Positions 1 through 5,464 of a stretch of DNA of 5,464 bases are shown in pieces. A program made the position numbers and the translations under genes. The notes below the pieces were generated by a model. That model had not been told where the DNA came from and did not search any database. It saw only the letters and a list, made by a program, of their open reading frames with translations. Each line of letters begins with the position of its first letter. Within the stretch, counting starts at the first letter, position 1. Origin of the DNA: Candidatus Bathyarchaeota archaeon RBG_13_52_12 (GTDB lineage Archaea > Thermoproteota > Bathyarchaeia > TCS64); contig MEZF01000104.1 of NCBI GenBank assembly GCA_001774245.1, positions 3,013 through 8,476 of the forward strand, written 5' to 3'.

Positions 1-851
1 ACGGCGAGGTCTGGCTTAAACTTGAGAACCGGCAGCTAACGGGCTCCTTTAAGATAAGAGGCGCCTCGAACAGGATCGCTCTCCTCACACCTGATGAGAG
101 AGTGAGAGGAGTCGTCGCCGCTTCTTCAGGAAACCACGCGCAGGGCGTCGCATACGCGGCTCGTGAGCTTGGGGTCAAGGTCGTCATCGTCGTTCCAGTG
201 AACACGCCAAAGGTGAAGAGGGACGCCATCAGAGTGTTAGGTGCCGACTTAACCGTCCACGGCGACGAGTATATGGAGGCCGAGCGCCTCGCCCAAAGCA
301 TCAGTATGGATAGGGGAATGCCGTTCCTCAGTCCCTACAATGACCCCCACCTCATAGCCGGACAGGGCACTGTGGCTTTGGAGATGGTTGAGGATGGCCC
401 CGAACTAGATTCGGTCCTCGTCCCTGTAAGTGGTGGCGGCCTCATCTCCGGCATCGCTACCGTGATAAAGGGTGCAACAAAGGCCGAGGTCATCGGCATC
501 CAGACCGAGGCGAGCCCCGTCATGCACGAGAGCGTTAAGGCGGGCAAGATCATTGACATCGCAATGTACGACACCGTTGCAGAGGGGCTCCATGGTGGGA
601 TTGAGCAGGGTAGCGTCACCTTCCCAATCTGCCAACGCCTCGTCGACGATTGGATAGACGTCGAGGAGGCCACCATAGTCGACGCTCTCCGCCTTATGCT
701 TATCCGCCAACATGAGGTCATTGAGGGATCTGGAGCAGTAGGCATCGCTGCCCTCATGGAAGACCCCAATCGCTTTGAGGGAAAATGCGTCGGTGTCGTC
801 GTCAGCGGTGGAAACATAGACGAGGCGCTACTCCGCCGCCTAACTCAATAG
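1..851 (+). CDS. Serine/threonine dehydratase (threonine ammonia-lyase), PLP fold-type II, 5' partial
   Basis: This family deaminates L-threonine to 2-oxobutanoate (or L-serine to pyruvate) with pyridoxal phosphate, in the cytoplasm. The frame is open from base 3, giving 282 visible codons; about 40 N-terminal residues probably lie outside the window, since single-domain members run to about 320 aa. The Schiff-base lysine sits in TGSFKIRGA (lysine codon 51-53). SSGNH (visible residues 41-45) is the substrate/cofactor loop, SGGGL (143-147) the phosphate-binding loop, and SGGNID (268-273) the C-terminal motif whose serine faces the pyridine nitrogen. DPHLIAGQGT and AEGLHGGIE are also typical of the family. 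A GTG at 102 is an internal valine, not the start, because the essential lysine lies upstream. There is no C-terminal ACT regulatory domain, so it resembles TdcB-type or serine-racemase-like enzymes rather than allosteric IlvA. Racemase activity cannot be excluded from sequence. Confidence 0.93.
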   Translation, partial: GEVWLKLENRQLTGSFKIRGASNRIALLTPDERVRGVVAASSGNHAQGVAYAARELGVKVVIVVPVNTPKVKRDAIRVLGADLTVHGDEYMEAERLAQSISMDRGMPFLSPYNDPHLIAGQGTVALEMVEDGPELDSVLVPVSGGGLISGIATVIKGATKAEVIGIQTEASPVMHESVKAGKIIDIAMYDTVAEGLHGGIEQGSVTFPICQRLVDDWIDVEEATIVDALRLMLIRQHEVIEGSGAVGIAALMEDPNRFEGKCVGVVVSGGNIDEALLRRLTQ

Positions 852-852
852 G

Positions 853-858
853 TTTATA
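853..858 (+). promoter_or_regulatory. TATA box of the zinc-finger gene
   Basis: TTTATA begins one base after the stop codon of the dehydratase gene. Its centre is about 25.5 bases before the TTG at 881, the usual archaeal distance between TATA box and transcription start. No GGAGG-like sequence lies before 881, which fits a leaderless transcript. This is inference from position and sequence only. Confidence 0.45.
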
Positions 859-880
859 GCCTCCGCGTTGTCGCCTCCTG

Positions 881-1081
881 TTGGGATTAGCATTGCCACT
901 CTGCGAGATCTGCGGCATGGACGCGCAGGAGCTCCACGACTGCAAGGAGTGCGGCGCCAAGTATTGCTCCGAGTGCGGGGACACAAAGAAGTGCCTCTGC
1001 TACGATTGCCTCGGATGGAACGACGAGGAGATCGAGGAGGGGTACAGCGAGGAGGAGTGGGAACAGGATGATCTCAACTAG
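881..1081 (+). CDS. Small cysteine-rich zinc-finger protein (66 aa)
   Basis: I do not recognise a named family. Nine cysteines and a histidine fall in the first 43 residues: C8-x2-C11, H19-x-C21-x2-C24, C29-x2-C32, then C38, C40 and C43. Four C-x2-C-like pairs suggest two zinc ions, perhaps in a cross-brace or treble-clef arrangement. HDCKECGAKYCSEC resembles the core of FYVE-type fingers (HCxxCGxxxCxxC). The remainder, from residue 47, is strongly acidic (many Glu and Asp), with no membrane segment. The likely role is protein or nucleic-acid binding, but nothing here fixes a partner. The start is TTG at 881, placed about 26 bases after a TATA box; an in-frame TTG at 893 would give 62 aa and keep every cysteine. 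The gene has its own putative promoter and sits 29 bases after the dehydratase. The dense, regular cysteine spacing supports a real gene despite its size. Confidence 0.75.
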   Translation: MGLALPLCEICGMDAQELHDCKECGAKYCSECGDTKKCLCYDCLGWNDEEIEEGYSEEEWEQDDLN

Positions 1082-1090
1082 CCCACTCAC

Positions 1091-1098
1091 TTTTTAAG
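1091..1098 (+). promoter_or_regulatory. TATA box of the ABC transporter operon
   Basis: TTTTTAAG lies in the 40-base gap between the zinc-finger gene and the permease gene. Its centre is about 27 bases before the ATG at 1122, so transcription would start at or next to the start codon. No Shine-Dalgarno sequence is seen before that ATG. The five-T run could also help terminate the upstream transcript. Confidence 0.5.
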
Positions 1099-1121
1099 AT
1101 GAGTACAATGATTGATAGGCT

Positions 1122-1727
1122 ATGGCATCGGGGGAGCGGCGTGTCCACCTCGGCTACGTCGAGGCCTTTAGGCTAGGATACAGCCACCTACTCCGGCGCT
1201 TGGACCGATCCACACTGAACGTTGCCTCCATCGCCTTAGGCCTCAGCTTCTACACAAGCTTACTTCTCACCGACACGTTCTACAGGACCTACTCCACCCT
1301 CGGTGGAGCGAGCTTAAGCGTCGAGGCTACCTACTACTGGCTCGTAGCAATAGCCCTCACCGTTAGCGTCGTTGGCATAACCAACGCGATGCTCATCAGC
1401 GTCCAGGAGAGGGTGAAGGAAATAGGAACTATGAAGTGTCTCGGTGCATTGGACCGGCATATAACACTCCTGTTCCTCATCGAAGCGCTGCTCCAGGGGA
1501 TAATCGGCGGTATCATCGGGTACGCAGTGGGAGTCGTCGCGGCGCTTCTTACGACAGGCTTCACAACGGGCTTCGACATCATACTAAGGGTGCCCGTGAC
1601 GCAGAACCTAACCCTATTCGTGTCCAGTCTAGTCCTCGCGATCGTACTAGGCACCGCTGCGACCATTTACCCAGCCTATAGGGCCTCTAGGCTGGACCCA
1701 GTGGAGGCACTAAGATATGAGCTTTGA
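1122..1727 (+). CDS. Minimal FtsX/MacB-type ABC permease (201 aa) lacking the extracellular domain
   Basis: This is a membrane subunit of a type VII (MacB/LolCDE/FtsX-like) ABC transporter. Four membrane segments are visible at about residues 32-50, 70-91, 113-141 and 163-184. The family motif after TM2, NAMLISVQERVKEIGTMK (88-105), is the cytosolic coupling region that contacts the ATPase. The C-terminus, with PAYRAS (184-189) and DPVEALR (192-198), matches the conserved end of FtsX permeases. Usual members are about 400 aa, with roughly 200 residues outside the membrane between TM1 and TM2; here only about 19 residues (51-69) lie there. Both ends match family boundaries, so this looks like a compact form, not a broken gene. 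The ATG at 1122 is the first start after an in-frame TAG at 1116. It overlaps the ATPase gene by 11 bases, indicating co-transcription and a shared complex. The substrate is unknown; archaea lack the Lol outer-membrane pathway. Confidence 0.88.
   Translation: MASGERRVHLGYVEAFRLGYSHLLRRLDRSTLNVASIALGLSFYTSLLLTDTFYRTYSTLGGASLSVEATYYWLVAIALTVSVVGITNAMLISVQERVKEIGTMKCLGALDRHITLLFLIEALLQGIIGGIIGYAVGVVAALLTTGFTTGFDIILRVPVTQNLTLFVSSLVLAIVLGTAATIYPAYRASRLDPVEALRYEL
1703..1707 (+). promoter_or_regulatory. Shine-Dalgarno site for the ABC ATPase gene
   Basis: GGAGG lies inside the end of the permease gene, nine bases before the ATG at 1717. It supports that start and translation from within a shared mRNA. 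The first genes of the transcripts in this window lack such a site. Confidence 0.6.
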
Positions 1728-2409
1728 CTCGGTTATAGAGCTGAAAGGATTAAAGAGGTACTATAATGTTGGCGGGGAGACTGTTAAGGCCCTCGACGGC
1801 GTCGACCTAGAGATAGGCCGCGGCGAGTATCTCAGCCTCGTTGGCCCCAGTGGCTCCGGCAAGACTACCCTATTTAACATGATAGGTGGCCTTGACCGTC
1901 CTACCGAGGGCATCGTTGAGATAGACGGCGTCGACATAAGCAAGCTCGACGCTTACGAGCTCGCCTGGCTCCGATGTCGCCGAATTGGCTACATCTTCCA
2001 GAACTTTAACCTGATCACTGTCCTCACAGCACTGGAGAATGTTGCCCTCCCAACTGTCTTCGCAGGAACCCCTCACGACGAGGGATTAAAGAAGGCGAAG
2101 AAGCTGCTTGAGAGCGTCGGGCTTGGTGAGAGGCTCAACCACAAGCCGAGCCAACTTAGCGCAGGGCAGCAGCAGCGTGTAGCCATGGCTCGCGCCCTCG
2201 CCAACGAACCTACCATAATCCTTGCCGACGAGCCCACTGGCAACCTCGACTTGAACACCGGCACCGAGATCATAGATCTCCTTCACGGGCTCAACAAAAC
2301 ACGTGGCCTTACCCTCGTAGCCGCAACACACGACCTTAAGATGATCAAGGCGTCAGACCGTGTCATCTGGATGAGGGACGGCAGGGTCGAGAAGATAGAG
2401 CGCGGATAA
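1717..2409 (+). CDS. ABC transporter ATP-binding protein, LolD/MacB family (230 aa)
   Basis: This cytosolic ATPase would power the FtsX-type permease encoded just upstream. It is complete: Walker A GPSGSGKTT (43-51), Q-loop Q95 in IFQNFNL, ABC signature LSAGQ (147-151, alanine in place of the usual first glycine), Walker B IILADE (167-172) with catalytic E172, D-loop GNLD (175-178), and switch histidine H205 in ATHD. The length and the YIFQNFNL and DEPTGNLD stretches are typical of the LolD/MacB/FtsE branch. The start overlaps the permease gene (ATG 1717, permease stop 1725-1727), with GGAGG nine bases upstream. The large FtsX-type permease on the opposite strand, whose 3' end faces this gene, has no ATPase of its own in the window, so this protein may serve both permeases; that is inference. 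The LSAGQ change is a tolerated variant and does not suggest inactivity. Confidence 0.96.
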   Translation: MSFDSVIELKGLKRYYNVGGETVKALDGVDLEIGRGEYLSLVGPSGSGKTTLFNMIGGLDRPTEGIVEIDGVDISKLDAYELAWLRCRRIGYIFQNFNLITVLTALENVALPTVFAGTPHDEGLKKAKKLLESVGLGERLNHKPSQLSAGQQQRVAMARALANEPTIILADEPTGNLDLNTGTEIIDLLHGLNKTRGLTLVAATHDLKMIKASDRVIWMRDGRVEKIERG

Positions 2410-2448
2410 AACTTCAGGGGGGAGGGGGACCCCAGAGATTTACCTGAA
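2407..2448 (-). terminator. Candidate transcription terminator of the large permease gene
   Basis: Read on the reverse strand, TTCAGG (2448-2443) pairs with CCTGAA (2418-2413), and an inner GGGG (2433-2430) pairs with CCCC (2422-2419), giving ten GC-rich pairs with a nine-base bulge. The hairpin is followed at once by GTTTTA (2412-2407), a four-T run overlapping the stop codon of the ATPase gene. It lies roughly 90 bases past the stop of the reverse-strand permease gene. On the + strand the same hairpin starts three bases after the ATPase stop but has no following T run. Archaeal termination depends more on T tracts than on hairpins, so the call is tentative. Confidence 0.35.
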
Positions 2449-2534
2449 ACACCTCATTTAATGTGAAAAAGCCGCTAAACGTCTTCGTTCGGAAGGTGAT
2501 CCATGTAAAAGGAGCCTGTATTCTCCCATGTCGG
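2410..2534. other. Convergent intergenic gap between the ATPase and large permease genes
   Basis: These 125 bases separate two converging genes, and I see no credible coding frame here. The left part holds the compound hairpin described as a candidate terminator. A second weak hairpin is CTTC (2483-2486) with GAAG (2492-2495), extendable on the + strand by G-T wobble pairs. On the reverse strand a T5 run (2470-2466) lies about 65 bases after the permease stop and could itself act as an archaeal termination signal. Confidence 0.5.
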
Positions 2535-5348
2535 CTAGCGGGGTCTGTTGCTCCACTCCATCGCTATGAGGCGTACTAGGCTTCCTGTCTCGTGCGCATA
2601 GTCCTGGACACCCGCTGACTCTAGCCTCACCACGAACGCGCCTTCCCTTGGCTCCACGATGACCGAGTTCTTCGTGTAGAAGTTTCCCGTCGTCGCCTGG
2701 TACGACTTATAGATGAATTTCACAATCTTTGTCGTTCCTCTCTCCTCGACCGTGACATTACTTGTCACCTTGACCAGGTCGTTCTCGAGTCCCCTAAGCC
2801 TCTCCTGCAGATAGCCGACGAAACTGTCGACCTCCTCGGGTTCCAGCCTCACAGGGACTGGTACCTCCCACGGCTTGTTGAAGCCTCCCATCGAGTCGTC
2901 GAGCTTCCACTTTCTCGTCAGGCTGGGGGTGATCACAATGCTGCTACGCAGGGCAGCTAATGCGCCCACGAGCACCGCTGAGATGGATATCCCTATCGCA
3001 GCGAGGCTCCAGACTGCGGATACCTTCTGGTGGACCTCGAGGGCGAGGCCGAGTAAAGGCATGAGCTTGTAGAACGCGAGGCCCGCGAGGTACCCAAGGC
3101 CCCCCGCGATGAAGCCCGTTATCGACGCCTCAGCTACGAAGATCGACGCGATCTCAGCAGGGTTCAACCCCACAGATGAAAGGATGCTGATCTCCCGCCT
3201 TCTCTCGAAGAGTGAGTTCAGCATAGTGACGACTACGTTCAGGACGACTATCGCCCAGGGGATGATGAGGGGTAGCCCTTTTCCTTCGAGATAACTTCCG
3301 AGGGCAGCGAATACTACCCCCAAGCCAGAGGCCGACCACACCTTGTAGCCCCGCTCAAGCGCGAGCTTCTCAGCGAACGTGTCTTGCCCATCAGTGGTGA
3401 CATTTAGCGCTATCCTTGTCACGCCGAGGACTTGGAATAGGCTCGCGGTGGAGGAGTCTATAATGACAGCCTCTGATGCGGGGGTCATCTGCCTCTCCCA
3501 GTAGGGCGGGTCCCCCGGCGGGCTCAGGTTAACCCACTTGTCCGGGATGTACCTGCTCCCGTCGAGATCGGTCAGGGAGGAAAAAGATGAGTCGTCGAGC
3601 AGCCCTTCAATCGTCAAGGTCTGGTCTCTTAGCTTAACTTTGTCCCCGAGCTTGAGCCCTACACTTGTGGCTAAGGAGGTGGTGAGGGCTACCCCGCCTG
3701 GGCCGGGGAGCATTCCCTCGGATATTACTTTGGAGATTGGGAGAATATTAGACTCCGCCTTGGAGTCTACGCCTATGATTGAGTAGATCCTATTTCCCGA
3801 CACCGTTGTGATGGTCCTCTGTTGAGGTGTGTTCTCAACCTTAACCGAGACCCCCAGAACACCAGGCTGTCTTGAGAGCCACTCCACTTCGGAATTTACG
3901 AAAGTGATGAAGGTGGGCTCAGCATCGGTCCACGTAGAGGCGCGTAGGAGTAACCCTTGGTGGGGGGTCACGGAGCTGGACTTTACTACCATCAATCCAT
4001 AGCCCTCGGAGAGTGATGTTAGCCCTACAAAGCTCATGACGAGCACAGTAAGTGAGAGAAGTGTGAGAAGGAACCGCAGCCTCCTCCTCTTCAGGCTCCT
4101 CTTAGCGATTCTGAAGACGGGCACAATGACCCCGCTCAGGCTCACCTTTTCCCTTCTCCCGCCTCCTATTAGTCTTGGAGTGAAGATCACTCCCACCACA
4201 ACCGCAGCAAAGGAGGCCGAGCTTGTCAATAGGAATCCCTGAAGAGGTGTGGCAGCGGTGCCCGGGTAGACGACTCCCGTAACGAGTAGGGATATCCCGT
4301 ATAGCCCAGCCCCCAGGGCAACTTGCAGTCTCGTAGAGTCGACCAGTAAGAAACCCGCTGTTACGGAGGCAAGAGCGAGGAACACGATTATTATGTAGAC
4401 GCTCGACGTCGCATCAAGGAACAGGTTGTTGAGGTCTCCGAGTGTCTTCCTTGCGTCTATGTAGCTTTTCTTCGCAGCATCGAATCCCTCAGCGTAGCTC
4501 CCTGAAGCATAGAGCTGCTTCGCCTCTGTGAAGCTAACCTCTGCCCGTGAAAGAATCCCCTTCTCCCTTACCAGGTAGAAACCTTGCATCTCCATTTCGA
4601 TGATCCTTGGTGAGGCCTCGCTGAGCGTCGCCTCGACTAGACCGAGGTTGTAGTCCAGCGTCGGCCCCATCACATCAAACTCACTGATTGCCCCCCTGTT
4701 CAACGGCTGCTGCACTTCTGATGTGGTAGACCGGGTCGTCATTCTCGTCCCCACCAACAGGCTAGCACCCAGCCAGAGTCGGTACGGGACACCGACAGGA
4801 ACGATCACCGTAGTGGCTGGAAGATTGGGAATCGGGGTAATCGCTGAGGTCTTGGAGCCAAAGCTCAGGGGGTAGCCTGTCGACGTGAATACTGCGCCAC
4901 TCTCATCCATCACCTGGTAGCTGTACAGGGACGGTATATTCTCAGTATCAACAAACAGAATACTACCCTTTAAGCTAAGGGACGCCGCTGGCTCCAACGT
5001 CGCGGTGACCTCCTTACCCGCGGTAACACTGATGAGAGCTGGGAGGTAGTCGAATCCGGGGGTAGAGACGTCGTCAGAATAGATGAGGAGGGAGGAGACG
5101 CCCACGTCGAGGAGGATCGTGAACTTTCCATCCGCATCTGTTGTCGTCATCTTCATTATCTTGGAATTAGCGATCGTGTTGACACTGGCTCTCAATGGCT
5201 GCCCTTGGGCATCCATCACCATCCCCGAAACGCTGTCCAGCGCCTTCGCAGCCGGTGTTAACATAAACAACGATAGAAAGATCAAAAAGGCAAGAGCCAC
5301 GAGAGAACGCCTTCGACTCCACATTTCCCAGACAGCCAGCTCACCCAT
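2535..5348 (-). CDS. Large multidomain FtsX/MacB-type ABC permease with carboxypeptidase-regulatory-like ectodomain (937 aa)
   Basis: Membrane protein; numbering is from the ATG at 5348. A Sec signal peptide has Arg 12-14, a hydrophobic core to about 32 and an AKA (34-36) cleavage site. Residues 39-120 look like a carboxypeptidase-regulatory-like beta-sandwich (VSGMVMDAQGQPL, TDADGKF). A second beta-rich region spans 121-243 and a charged helical hairpin 248-310. Membrane helices lie near 316-336, 341-361 and 371-390, then a very basic loop and TM4 at 426-445. Residues 448-688 fit a MacB-like extracellular domain. TM5 (691-711) leads to coupling motif NSLFERRREISILSSVG (711-727), then TM6 (about 739-761), TM7 (778-801) and a soluble tail (802-937). 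With seven helices the basic loops and coupling motif all fall inside. Typical family members have about 400 aa and four helices. ATG 5348 fits the TATA spacing; TTG 5354 and ATG 5324 are alternatives. It probably works with the facing ATPase; substrate unknown. Confidence 0.88.
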   Translation of the reverse strand: MGELAVWEMWSRRRSLVALAFLIFLSLFMLTPAAKALDSVSGMVMDAQGQPLRASVNTIANSKIMKMTTTDADGKFTILLDVGVSSLLIYSDDVSTPGFDYLPALISVTAGKEVTATLEPAASLSLKGSILFVDTENIPSLYSYQVMDESGAVFTSTGYPLSFGSKTSAITPIPNLPATTVIVPVGVPYRLWLGASLLVGTRMTTRSTTSEVQQPLNRGAISEFDVMGPTLDYNLGLVEATLSEASPRIIEMEMQGFYLVREKGILSRAEVSFTEAKQLYASGSYAEGFDAAKKSYIDARKTLGDLNNLFLDATSSVYIIIVFLALASVTAGFLLVDSTRLQVALGAGLYGISLLVTGVVYPGTAATPLQGFLLTSSASFAAVVVGVIFTPRLIGGGRREKVSLSGVIVPVFRIAKRSLKRRRLRFLLTLLSLTVLVMSFVGLTSLSEGYGLMVVKSSSVTPHQGLLLRASTWTDAEPTFITFVNSEVEWLSRQPGVLGVSVKVENTPQQRTITTVSGNRIYSIIGVDSKAESNILPISKVISEGMLPGPGGVALTTSLATSVGLKLGDKVKLRDQTLTIEGLLDDSSFSSLTDLDGSRYIPDKWVNLSPPGDPPYWERQMTPASEAVIIDSSTASLFQVLGVTRIALNVTTDGQDTFAEKLALERGYKVWSASGLGVVFAALGSYLEGKGLPLIIPWAIVVLNVVVTMLNSLFERRREISILSSVGLNPAEIASIFVAEASITGFIAGGLGYLAGLAFYKLMPLLGLALEVHQKVSAVWSLAAIGISISAVLVGALAALRSSIVITPSLTRKWKLDDSMGGFNKPWEVPVPVRLEPEEVDSFVGYLQERLRGLENDLVKVTSNVTVEERGTTKIVKFIYKSYQATTGNFYTKNSVIVEPREGAFVVRLESAGVQDYAHETGSLVRLIAMEWSNRPR

Positions 5349-5365
5349 AGACAACCCTTATTGGG

Positions 5366-5379
5366 TAAAAAGCTTAAGC
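5366..5379. promoter_or_regulatory. Probable divergent promoter upstream of the large permease gene
   Basis: The stretch combines TAAAAA (5366-5371) with the perfect palindrome GCTTAAGC (5372-5379). The palindrome's centre is 27.5 bases from the ATG at 5348 on the reverse strand, the spacing expected for a leaderless start. TAAAAA, read on the + strand, is centred 27.5 bases before the TTG at 5396. The elements may therefore serve transcripts in both directions. The assignment of each element to a direction is inference and could be swapped. Confidence 0.4.
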
Positions 5380-5395
5380 GGATCCTGGAGGCACT

Positions 5396-5464
5396 TTGAA
5401 GGAAGGAGTGGGTGGAGTCGCCGAGAAGGTTAAAGATAGTCACCGCCTCAGCGGGTACGCTTTA
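5396..5464 (+). CDS. Possible 5' end of a divergent hypothetical gene (partial)
   Basis: From TTG 5396 a frame is open to the right edge of the window, 23 codons, reading MKEGVGGVAEKVKDSHRLSG and beyond. An in-frame TAA at 5375-5377 means the start must lie between there and the edge. GGAGG at 5387-5391 is only four bases before the TTG, which is close for a ribosome site, while a TATA-like TAAAAA about 27 bases upstream fits a leaderless start. An in-frame GTG at 5408 is an alternative start. The fragment is too short to recognise a family, and an open frame this short can occur by chance. Confidence 0.25.
   Translation, partial: MKEGVGGVAEKVKDSHRLSGYAL

Noticed and set aside
335..817. A 160-codon open frame on the reverse strand within the dehydratase gene, and other antisense frames in the same region
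   Set aside because: These are opposite-strand shadows of a clearly conserved enzyme. Their translations show no family motif and are rich in Ser, Pro and Thr, as expected from the complement of GC-rich coding DNA.
2417..2428. G-rich run (six G, A, five G) as a G-quadruplex
   Set aside because: Only two G tracts are present, and the nearby CCCC offers a simpler hairpin. Four separated tracts would be expected for a canonical quadruplex.
3262..3910. C-box-like ATGATGA (3262-3268) and GTGATGA (3904-3910) as archaeal C/D box guide RNAs
   Set aside because: Neither has a properly spaced CTGA D box downstream, and both fall antisense within the large permease gene.
642..4884. Seven GTCGAC palindromes (642, 678, 1801, 1930, 2826, 4338, 4879)
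   Set aside because: This is more than chance would give at even base composition, but all lie inside coding regions, several as the Val-Asp codon pair GTC GAC. Codon preference explains it better than a regulatory or recognition site.
5310..5324. Twin-arginine (Tat) signal in the large permease, from SRRRSL before the hydrophobic stretch
   Set aside because: The match to the Tat consensus is partial (no Phe or Lys at the expected sites). A multi-helix membrane protein is expected to use the Sec/SRP route.
5083..5433. A 116-codon + strand open frame across the start of the large permease gene
   Set aside because: It is antisense to the signal peptide and the carboxypeptidase-like domain, both recognisable on the other strand, and its own translation shows no coherent domain.

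Overview
The window looks like part of an archaeal chromosome, most likely from the Thermoproteota or a related lineage; I cannot name the organism. The main reason is promoter layout. The 66-codon gene, the small permease gene and the large reverse-strand gene each have a TATA-like element centred about 26-28 bases before the first base of the start codon and no Shine-Dalgarno sequence, as expected for leaderless mRNAs. The one clearly operon-internal gene, the ABC ATPase, does have a GGAGG ribosome binding site. Start codons include TTG. Arg codons AGG/AGA and Ile codon ATA are frequent, and the DNA is moderately GC-rich.

Layout from left to right. (1) The left edge cuts a PLP-dependent serine/threonine dehydratase gene on the + strand; the Schiff-base lysine and all later motifs are present. 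(2) A 66-codon cysteine-rich zinc-finger protein follows. (3) A two-gene operon encodes a very small FtsX-type permease (201 aa) and its LolD/MacB-type ATPase (230 aa), overlapping by 11 bases. (4) A 125-base convergent gap holds a compound hairpin that probably ends the opposing transcript. (5) A reverse-strand gene of about 937 codons encodes an unusually built FtsX/MacB permease. (6) The right 116 bases hold a probable divergent promoter and perhaps the first codons of another + strand gene. No stretch over 300 bases lacks a gene.

The main interest is the ABC system. The 201-aa permease has four membrane segments but almost no extracellular domain. The facing 937-aa protein carries a signal peptide, carboxypeptidase-regulatory-like and other beta-rich extracellular domains, a helical stalk, three extra membrane helices, a MacB-like core with an extracellular domain, and a cytosolic C-terminal domain. 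It has no ATPase of its own in the window. A natural inference is one asymmetric complex of ATPase dimer, small permease and large permease. Its substrate is unknown. The dehydratase and zinc-finger genes show no evident link to it.
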